NCBI RefSeq assembly: GCF_014646895.1
Contig: NZ_BMOD01000053.1
Span: forward strand, 1-10,711
Origin: Deinococcus roseus
GTDB taxonomy: Bacteria > Deinococcota > Deinococci > Deinococcales > Deinococcaceae
Direction of reading: 5' to 3'
DNA length: 10,711 nt
Made by a program: the position numbers and the translations under genes. The notes under the pieces were generated by a model. The model searched no databases. It was not told the DNA's origin and was given only the letters and a program-made list of their open reading frames with translations. Positions 5,015 through 10,711 of the stretch are shown here, in pieces. Positions within the stretch are counted from its first letter, which is position 1. Each line of letters opens with the position of its first letter.

Positions 5015-6181
5015 GTGAAACATTCTCAAATCAGCACAATCATGGTCCTCACTGCTTGCCTGATCGTTGGGTGCAGTGAAGACATTGCCCCTCCCAGCGG
5101 CGCCATTCAATCCCCCTCCGAGGGCAGCACTGTTGGCGGCAAAGTCAACGTGCAGGTGGTGGCCCGCGGAGACGCCGAAATCAGCAAAATTCAATTGTAT
5201 GCACGGGACCCAGGCAGCCCAGAAGAAGGCGTTTTCATTGGCAGCACCGTCAGCACCCCAGGCATTCTCGAATGGAACACCGGACGGTTTCCCTCCGGAG
5301 CCACACTGGAGCTCTACGCCAAAATCAGCGATGCTGCAGGGAACACCGCAGACACTGACCCGGTCCAGGTCACCATCAACAACACCGATGGGGTGAAACT
5401 CCTGCGCTTCATGGGCATCCGGGTGCCCCCCGTCAAAAAAACCCTGGTGACACGTCAGAACGTCTGGCAGCGTGAAGTGCAAGATGTGGTTGCGCCGGAA
5501 GGTTTTGTGAATTCCTCAGCGAAGACCCTTCAAAAGCAGGCCGATGCGGTGCTGGATGCCAACAGTGAGTATTACCTGGATTGGGTCTGGAACACCTTCA
5601 AACCCACTTCTGGGGTGCTCGATGGCTACCGCCTCAAGTACAGCCACAATGCACTCTCGGGTCCTTACGACAAAAGGGTCTCGATTTCGCCTCAGAACAC
5701 CCCTGAGATTGACAGTGTGGACAAAGACCACCCCCTCACCCCCACCGAAGCCGCAGGCACCCATTACGGGGTGATTGCCGGAGTGGTGGGTGGCGTTGAA
5801 ATCAGCCTGTCCAATTACACCCAATTTCAGTTCCCCGGAGAGCAAAAGATCAAAAGTCCCCTGAATGGTGCGGTGCTCTCCACAGGCAAACCCACCTTGA
5901 CCTGGGAAGCTCCCATCGGTGCGGATGCTTACGTGTTCTACGTGTATGACAAAGATCCCACCACCGCTGGCAAAGAGGCCAACGTGCTGTGGACGGTGCC
6001 TGCCAATGCCAATGGTCAACTGGTCGCCATCAAGGACACAAGCGCCACCTACCCTGGCAGCCAGACTGCCCTGGGCGCTGGCGTGTATTACTGGAAGGTG
6101 ATTGGGTACGACTTCAACGATGACAAGCTGATGGTGGCTGCCACCATCAGCCCGGTGTGGACGTTCACGGTCGCCCCATGA
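5015..6181 (+). CDS. Lipoprotein with Ig-like and fibronectin-III-like domains
   Basis: A 388-aa secreted lipoprotein. The N-terminus has Lys2, a hydrophobic stretch and the lipobox IVGC with Cys20 as the lipidated residue, so it should be membrane-anchored on the outside. Residues about 28-123 (SPSEGSTVGGKVNVQVV to DPVQVTINN) form a bacterial Ig-like domain of the kind common in surface proteins. Residues about 180-272 and 278-388 look like FnIII-type modules (LDGYRLKYSHN; then TLTWEAPIGADAYVFYVYD and AGVYYWKVIGYDF). No enzymatic motif is seen. GTG 5015 is preferred over ATG 5042 because it supplies the basic n-region and sits just after a -10 element. It is the first gene of a four-gene operon; its stop overlaps the protease start (ATGA, 6178-6181). 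Role inferred: binding or scaffold protein at the cell surface. Confidence 0.75.
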   Translation: MKHSQISTIMVLTACLIVGCSEDIAPPSGAIQSPSEGSTVGGKVNVQVVARGDAEISKIQLYARDPGSPEEGVFIGSTVSTPGILEWNTGRFPSGATLELYAKISDAAGNTADTDPVQVTINNTDGVKLLRFMGIRVPPVKKTLVTRQNVWQREVQDVVAPEGFVNSSAKTLQKQADAVLDANSEYYLDWVWNTFKPTSGVLDGYRLKYSHNALSGPYDKRVSISPQNTPEIDSVDKDHPLTPTEAAGTHYGVIAGVVGGVEISLSNYTQFQFPGEQKIKSPLNGAVLSTGKPTLTWEAPIGADAYVFYVYDKDPTTAGKEANVLWTVPANANGQLVAIKDTSATYPGSQTALGAGVYYWKVIGYDFNDDKLMVAATISPVWTFTVAP

Positions 6182-8277
6182 AACCCACTGCCCTCCTCAT
6201 GCTGACCTTGATGCTTTCGGCCCTGACAGCTTGCAGCGAAGAAGAAGAAACCCCCAAAGTCACCTACAAACTGAATTCTGTGGTGCCCACCACGGCTTCC
6301 CCTGGAGACAGCATCACCCTGGTGGGGAAATTCCCAGGCGATGCAAAGGTGATGCTTTCAGGTCAGGTTCTGCCCAGCCAGCAAAAAGCAGAAGGCCTGC
6401 TGGACGTGACCCTGCCCACCCAGATGCTGGCGGGCGAGGTGGTTTTGCAGGTCACCGGAACCGCTTTGCAAACCGTTTACACTGTGCTGCCCAAAATCAA
6501 CAAGGTCAGTGTGCAAGAGAACGTCCTGCACATCGAAGGTGTGGGCTGGAATGATGGCACCAAAACCGCCAGTGACCTCACCACTTTTGTGCAGGGCACC
6601 AGCCAGGATCCTGTTGTGAAAGATGGGGAATTGCTGGTCAACCTGGGCAACTCCAGTGTGTATGGACCGGTGCAGGTGCGGGTGCAGGTCAACAAGAAGA
6701 GCAGCCCGGAATATTATTTCACCCATGAGGCGGCCATCGCCACCGGGAAAGTCTTGCTTCCTGCCAGCAGCCTGAAAAGTCCTGTTGCAAAGCAACTGGC
6801 CGTGTCCCCAGAAAGCCCTTCCAACTACCAGCAACTGGCTGTTTACCTGCAAGAGATGCAAGACCAGCAGAAGCTCAAAACCCTGGCCTCTCTCCAGGGT
6901 GCGGAGGTGCGGCAGTGCTTTGAAGCCTTTTTTGCCTGCCAGGTGCATTTCCCTGACCATGCCAGCGCCAGTGAAGCGTTGTCCGTCTGGCAGAAGGAAA
7001 GCTGGATTGTTTCCCTGCACCCTGACGATGTGGCTTCGGTCTCTGTCAGCAACAATCCCTGCAAGCCCACAAACCCAGATCCCCTGATGCTGGGCAGCCA
7101 GTGGCACCTGACCCGCATGAACATGATGGAAGCCTGGAAGAAAACCCTCGGGAAGGGCATCACTGTGGCCGTGGTGGACAGTGGCGTTTTGTCCCATCCC
7201 GAATTTGCAGACCGCCTGCTTGCTGGTCATGACTTCGTGGATGGAGACGAAAACCCCACCGACACTTACGGACACGGCACCCATGTGGCAGGACTGATTG
7301 GCGCAAACCTCAAACTCAGAGGCACCGCCCCCGAAGCATCCCTGCTCCCGGTGCGGGTGCTGGATTCCAACGGGTCCGGAGACATCCTCAAAGTGGCCCA
7401 GGGCATCCTTTACGCTGCAGGTCTGGACAAAGAGCACCCCAATGCCCACCCCGCCCAGATCATCAATTTGTCCCTGGGCCTCAACACATTCAACACCCAG
7501 ATGCCTGCCCTGGAATCGGCCATCCAGCAGGCCCAGGGCCACGGGGTGCTGGTGGTGGCCGCCACCGGCAACGACAGAAAATTCACCCCTGCCTTTCCGG
7601 CCAGCATGCCCGGGGTGATCGCGGTGACTTCCGTTGCTGGACCCACCGACACCTATCAGCCCACCTATGCCAACCGGGGGCCTGGTACCCTCATTGCCGC
7701 TTTCGGGGGAGACCTGGGAACAGACCAGGACCACAGTGGACTCAATGACGGCATTCTCTCCACAGCCATCGATGGCAAAGATCCCGTGTATGGCCTGTGT
7801 GCAGGCACCAGCATGGCCGCACCACAAGTCTCAGGGATCCTGGCCCTTGGGCTGGCCCAGGGCATCGCGGCGAAAGACCTCGTTCCGCTGATGACCCGCA
7901 GTGCCGTGGACCTGGACGTGTACGGCAAGGACTTGCAGACCGGGTATGGCCTGATCAACCCCACCTTCATTCCCCGCATGCAGCCAGACACTTTCGTGGT
8001 GGCGCTCGATGCCCAGAATGGGGTCATCACCTGGGCAGCCGTGCAAGAAAATGGCCGTTTCACCCTGAACAACCTGCCGCCCAGCACCGCCCTGAAAGTG
8101 CTGGCCGCCAGTGACCTCAACCACAACCACATCCTGGGGGAAACCGGAGAGGGCCTCAGTGCCGTCCAGACCCTGAATTTTGCTGCCCACAGCCAGACCG
8201 CCCTGAGTCCGTTCACCCTCACCCTTGCGGATGGCAAAACCCCTGTCACCCTCACCGATTTTGAAGGACCCCAATGA
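6178..8277 (+). CDS. Subtilisin-family (S8) serine protease, lipoprotein
   Basis: A 699-aa secreted serine endopeptidase. A start at ATG 6178 is chosen over the in-frame GTG 6157 because it overlaps the previous stop (ATGA) and gives a clean lipoprotein signal ending in LTAC with Cys19. Residues about 27-100 form an IPT/TIG-like beta domain (NSVVPTTASPGDSITL). Residues about 242-290 resemble an inhibitory prodomain. The catalytic domain spans about 320-600 with D334 (VVDSG), H366 (GHGTHVAG), oxyanion Asn465 (ATGN) and nucleophile S545 (GTSMAAP), so it should be active. The C-terminal about 90 residues form a further beta domain (VITWAAVQENGRFTL, NHNHILGE). Lipid anchoring with a prodomain points to a surface-tethered, self-activating protease. 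Its substrate is unknown; operon partners and surface proteins exported near the secretin are candidates. Confidence 0.93.
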   Translation: MKPTALLMLTLMLSALTACSEEEETPKVTYKLNSVVPTTASPGDSITLVGKFPGDAKVMLSGQVLPSQQKAEGLLDVTLPTQMLAGEVVLQVTGTALQTVYTVLPKINKVSVQENVLHIEGVGWNDGTKTASDLTTFVQGTSQDPVVKDGELLVNLGNSSVYGPVQVRVQVNKKSSPEYYFTHEAAIATGKVLLPASSLKSPVAKQLAVSPESPSNYQQLAVYLQEMQDQQKLKTLASLQGAEVRQCFEAFFACQVHFPDHASASEALSVWQKESWIVSLHPDDVASVSVSNNPCKPTNPDPLMLGSQWHLTRMNMMEAWKKTLGKGITVAVVDSGVLSHPEFADRLLAGHDFVDGDENPTDTYGHGTHVAGLIGANLKLRGTAPEASLLPVRVLDSNGSGDILKVAQGILYAAGLDKEHPNAHPAQIINLSLGLNTFNTQMPALESAIQQAQGHGVLVVAATGNDRKFTPAFPASMPGVIAVTSVAGPTDTYQPTYANRGPGTLIAAFGGDLGTDQDHSGLNDGILSTAIDGKDPVYGLCAGTSMAAPQVSGILALGLAQGIAAKDLVPLMTRSAVDLDVYGKDLQTGYGLINPTFIPRMQPDTFVVALDAQNGVITWAAVQENGRFTLNNLPPSTALKVLAASDLNHNHILGETGEGLSAVQTLNFAAHSQTALSPFTLTLADGKTPVTLTDFEGPQ
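8264..8268 (+). promoter_or_regulatory. Shine-Dalgarno deciding the secretin start
   Basis: AAGGA lies 5 nt before ATG 8274 but 14 nt before the alternative ATG 8283, which favours 8274, also the site of the ATGA overlap with the protease stop. Confidence 0.6.
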
Positions 8278-9581
8278 TTCACATGAAGAAAATCCTGCTG
8301 CCTTTCCTTGCTGCCCTTTCCCTCTCTGCTTGCGTTGCTTCTGCCGCTTCCCTCACCTTACAGCAAGACCAGGATTCGGTGATTCTGGCGAGTCCAGAGG
8401 CCATCCGTTACACTGCAGACAGCCTCAGCCACACCCTGATCCTCACGGACGCGGACCTTCCTGCAGAAAGCCTGCTGAACCTGGGCATCACCTGGAAGCA
8501 GGACGGTAAAAACCTAGTTCTCACCTTGCCCAAAAACCTCTGGTATTACCTCTCTCCAGATGGCAAGCGGCTCTTCATCAGTGCACCTTCCCTGAGTGGC
8601 AGCACCGTGCTGAGCGCCCCCAGCAACGAGAACCGCGAAGCCATCATGTACTACCTGAAAAGCGCTGACCCTGCCAAAGTCAGCAGTTTGCTGGTCAAAC
8701 TGCACCCCAGTGTGCGGGTGGAGGTGGACGACCGCCAGCGGGCCATGGTGGTGTATGTTTTGCCGCAGGAAAAAGAAAAAGTCGGGAAGTTGATCAAGCA
8801 ACTTGATGCCGAACGCCCCCAGGTGATCTTCGAGGCCGAAATCCTGGAGATCAACCAGAACAACTCTGAAAAACTGGGGATCGATTACGAGGCTGCCCTG
8901 GGCATCAGCATTTCTGAGGCCACCCCGGCCAGTCTGTTCAAGTTCGGCAAATTCACCCGCAGCCCCATCGGCACCGGGAAATCCGGCGGGGGCGGCATTG
9001 GCTTCACGCTGAACTTCCTGAAAAGCAACGATGTGGCGCAGGTGCTGGCCCGACCCCGCGTGACCGCACTCGATGGGGTGGAGGCCCGCATCAACAGCAC
9101 CCGCTCACAGGTGATTGTGGTGTCCAAAGACGGCAACCAGTCGTTCCAGACGCTCACCACCGGGATCACCATGCGCCTCCTGCCCAAAGTCTCACCGGAT
9201 GGGGTGATCGAATCGAACATCACCGTCACGGTCTCGATTCCCTCCACCACCACCACCAGTGGGGAATTGAGTTACTCCACCCGGGAAGCCAGCACCACCG
9301 TGCGGGTCAGGAACGGAGAGCCCATCGTGATTGGCGGCCTGATCGAGAACCGCACCAGCGAAGCCGTCAAGAAACTGCCCATCCTGGGGGATTTGCCGTT
9401 GATTGGGGGGCTCTTCAGAAGCACCTACACCACAAATCAGCGCAGCGATCTGGTGATCATCGTGACCCCCAGGCTGATTGTCCCCGATGAATTCCCGGCC
9501 AGCGAAGTGAACCTGGACGCTGCACCTGCAGTTCCAACCCAGCCTGTGCAGGCCCCTGCCCTGGAGACCCCCCAGCCATGA
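8274..9581 (+). CDS. Short outer-membrane secretin (PilQ/GspD/CpaC superfamily)
   Basis: A 435-aa secretin-family protein expected to form a ring channel in the outer membrane. Residues 1-25 are a signal sequence; LSAC with Cys20 is a lipobox, though SPase I cleavage after VASA is also possible. Residues about 120-185 form one N1/KH-like ring domain (AIMYYLKSADPAKVSSLL to VGKLIKQLD). The secretin domain follows (about 186-403), with VLARPRVTALDGVEARI (257-273), RNGEPIVIGGLIENR (346-360), KLPILGDLPLIGGLF (367-381) and SDLVIIVTPRLI (391-402). It is much shorter than typical GspD or PilQ (about 600-750 aa), lacking the N0 and extra N domains. The C-terminal about 25 residues are rich in Pro, Ala and Val. 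It is translationally coupled to its neighbours by ATGA overlaps. No ATPase, pilin or inner-membrane platform gene lies in the window, so the system it serves is unknown. Confidence 0.9.
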   Translation: MIHMKKILLPFLAALSLSACVASAASLTLQQDQDSVILASPEAIRYTADSLSHTLILTDADLPAESLLNLGITWKQDGKNLVLTLPKNLWYYLSPDGKRLFISAPSLSGSTVLSAPSNENREAIMYYLKSADPAKVSSLLVKLHPSVRVEVDDRQRAMVVYVLPQEKEKVGKLIKQLDAERPQVIFEAEILEINQNNSEKLGIDYEAALGISISEATPASLFKFGKFTRSPIGTGKSGGGGIGFTLNFLKSNDVAQVLARPRVTALDGVEARINSTRSQVIVVSKDGNQSFQTLTTGITMRLLPKVSPDGVIESNITVTVSIPSTTTTSGELSYSTREASTTVRVRNGEPIVIGGLIENRTSEAVKKLPILGDLPLIGGLFRSTYTTNQRSDLVIIVTPRLIVPDEFPASEVNLDAAPAVPTQPVQAPALETPQP

Positions 9582-10033
9582 AACATCTGTTGAAGGCGGT
9601 TGTGCTGCTGGCCGTCCTCACGGCCTGTGCCCCCTCTGTGACCCAGCCGGATGAGGAGGCCCCTCCAGTGACCGCATTGGACGCTGGCATGGCCCAGCAA
9701 CTGCAAGAGGCTTTCTCTGAGATCTTCACAGATGCAGGCATCGTGATCCAGCAGAAGAGTGCGTTCAAGTACGCTGGCCTGAGTGCAACGGGTTTCACGG
9801 CCCTGATCAACCTGTATTACAAAAACCACCCTGGGTTCTGTCCGGTGGTGGACGGGTTCTACATCTCTGAATCCCGTCCGAACACCTACATGACCCTGAC
9901 GGCAAAGGGTAACAAAGTAAGCGCCTTTGTGTACGACCAGAGCGAGAAACCCTTTGTGACTTACGCCTATCTGGAAGGCGAGAGTAGGCAGGTGCTGGAA
10001 ACCCGGTCCTGTGACAACGATCAGGCGAAGTAG
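9578..10033 (+). CDS. Small lipoprotein, candidate secretin pilotin
   Basis: A 151-aa lipoprotein with MKHLLK, a hydrophobic stretch and lipobox LTAC (Cys17). The mature protein has a Pro/Glu-rich linker, a helical part (about 38-60), then a beta-rich part; Cys88 and Cys145 could form a disulfide. No named family is recognised. Its start overlaps the secretin stop (ATGA, 9578-9581), with GGAG at 9563-9566 upstream. A small lipoprotein coded directly after a secretin is the usual position of a pilotin, which targets secretin subunits to the outer membrane; that role is inference from position, size and lipidation. It is the last gene of the operon, with a hairpin after it. Confidence 0.7.
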   Translation: MKHLLKAVVLLAVLTACAPSVTQPDEEAPPVTALDAGMAQQLQEAFSEIFTDAGIVIQQKSAFKYAGLSATGFTALINLYYKNHPGFCPVVDGFYISESRPNTYMTLTAKGNKVSAFVYDQSEKPFVTYAYLEGESRQVLETRSCDNDQAK

Positions 10034-10051
10034 CATTCGGCAAGAAAACAG

Positions 10052-10080
10052 ACTCTCCTGGGTGAAAGCTCAGGAGGGGT
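10052..10080 (+). terminator. Putative operon terminator hairpin
   Basis: CTCCTG (10055-10060) pairs with CAGGAG (10071-10076) around a 10-nt loop, extended by T-G and C-G pairs. It lies 19 nt after the last stop codon. The U-tract is poor (ATCGTTTGG), so its strength is uncertain. Confidence 0.4.
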
Positions 10081-10296
10081 ATCGTTTGGATGAATCAGAG
10101 CTTCAGATCAGGAGGCAACCACCAGAAAAGCGCATTGGATGATGAAAAACCCCTTCTGTTCGACTAGGATGTTGAACTGACCCCATACAGTTTTCGCCGG
10201 GTCATCTTCCGATTGACATTCAGGACTTCCAGAAACTCCGGGAAGGTGGGTGTACGAGGAGCAGCAGAGGGTCAGGGTAAGATCCTCTGGAGATGA

Positions 10297-10476
10297 TCGA
10301 GCAAACTGCGGAGGTTTGAGCAGGAAGTCAAAAGCACCCGCGAGAGCCTCTCAGAAGCCCTGGAATCAGGCCGCATGACCCCCGAAGTGGCCTGCCTGTC
10401 TGCTCAGTACCATCTCGAAATGGTGATGGATGTGCTGGGACGACTCAATGCCCTCTCTGGCAGTGTGGCCAGTTGA
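10297..10476 (+). pseudogene. Possible gene remnant
   Basis: A 59-codon open stretch after a TGA at 10294-10296 reads like protein: RRFEQEVKSTRESLSEALES, then GRMTPEVACLSAQYHLEMV and MDVLGRLNAL, an amphipathic helical pattern. The only ATG that leaves more than a few residues is 10375 (33 aa), with no Shine-Dalgarno. I see no family match. It may be the 3' end of a decayed gene. Confidence 0.3.
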
Positions 10477-10711
10477 GGGTTTTTGAATTGTAGATGGTGG
10501 GACTATAAGGCTTTGATGCCATCCTCGTACCGTGCGGAAGGGCATTAGCTTAGGCGGTGGGTCTGATGTTTCTGCTGGCCGCATTTGCAGGGATAGGGTT
10601 CATGGCTGCTGAGGGCTTCCCGGATTTGAGGTTAACTGAGATTTTTGTGTGTTAGGCCAGGTCCCCAAAGTGGGAGAATGAGCCTGTCATACCCCTTCGA
10701 GCCGACAAGCC
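10477..10711. other. No recognisable feature
   Basis: I see no gene, RNA, repeat or clear promoter here. With 10081-10296, which is likewise unassigned, it makes up the largely non-coding right end of the window. Confidence 0.4.

Noticed and set aside
6358..7827. Long 489-codon open frame on the minus strand opposite the protease
   Set aside because: It is antisense to a gene with a complete S8 catalytic triad and shows no recognisable domain; long antisense frames are common in GC-rich genes with biased third positions.
10140..10290. Short minus-strand protein-like stretch (TPTFPEFLEVLNVNRKMTR)
   Set aside because: It has no start codon and stops on both sides within about 35 codons; too little to call a gene.
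10366..10584. 72-codon minus-strand frame
   Set aside because: No domain, no Shine-Dalgarno, and it is opposite a more protein-like plus-strand stretch.

Overview
The window looks like part of a diderm, moderately GC-rich bacterial chromosome. I favour Deinococcus or a close relative. The grounds are an outer-membrane secretin, two proline-containing Ig/TIG-type lipoproteins, a start codon sitting just downstream of a -10 element with no ribosome binding site (leaderless style, common in Deinococcus), and general codon use. This is inference; no rRNA or other taxonomic marker is present.

Left part (1-1690): a mobile-element regulatory end. A partial excisionase-family helix-turn-helix gene runs off the left edge on the minus strand and is divergent from a complete tyrosine recombinase gene. 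The 109-bp gap between them holds three CGCAAAA direct repeats at 9-bp spacing, a promoter for the HTH gene that overlaps them, and a perfect 8-bp hairpin next to the recombinase Shine-Dalgarno.

Middle part (1691-3985): two tandem toxin-immunity cassettes, and the most interesting part of the window. Each starts with a 47-bp repeat that looks like a tyrosine-recombinase core site: 9-bp inverted arms around a 7-bp spacer, plus two extra direct copies of the arm at 11-bp phasing. Then follow the C-terminal part of a HINT (intein-like) pretoxin domain ending in VHNG, an AT-rich toxin-like payload, a small immunity-like gene overlapping the toxin by 10 nt, and a strong GGGAGGGCTT-type terminator with a conserved flank beyond it. 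The scaffold is colinear between the two copies (offset 1118 bp over the left arm), but the payload and immunity genes are unrelated. The HINT domains lack their N-terminal half, and an in-frame TAG lies inside the 47-bp repeat, so these look like silent toxin tips stored for exchange into a full-length toxin gene elsewhere. The recombinase gene ends 8 bp before the first repeat.

Right part (3986-10711): a minus-strand gene of unknown function, possibly frameshifted at its 5' end (3986-4830). A plus-strand four-gene operon (5015-10033) follows: an Ig/FnIII-like lipoprotein, a subtilisin-family (S8) lipoprotein protease, a short secretin, and a small lipoprotein that could be its pilotin. All three internal junctions are ATGA 4-nt overlaps, so the four proteins are probably made together and act at the outer membrane. 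A hairpin follows the operon, and the last 630 bases hold only a possible gene remnant.
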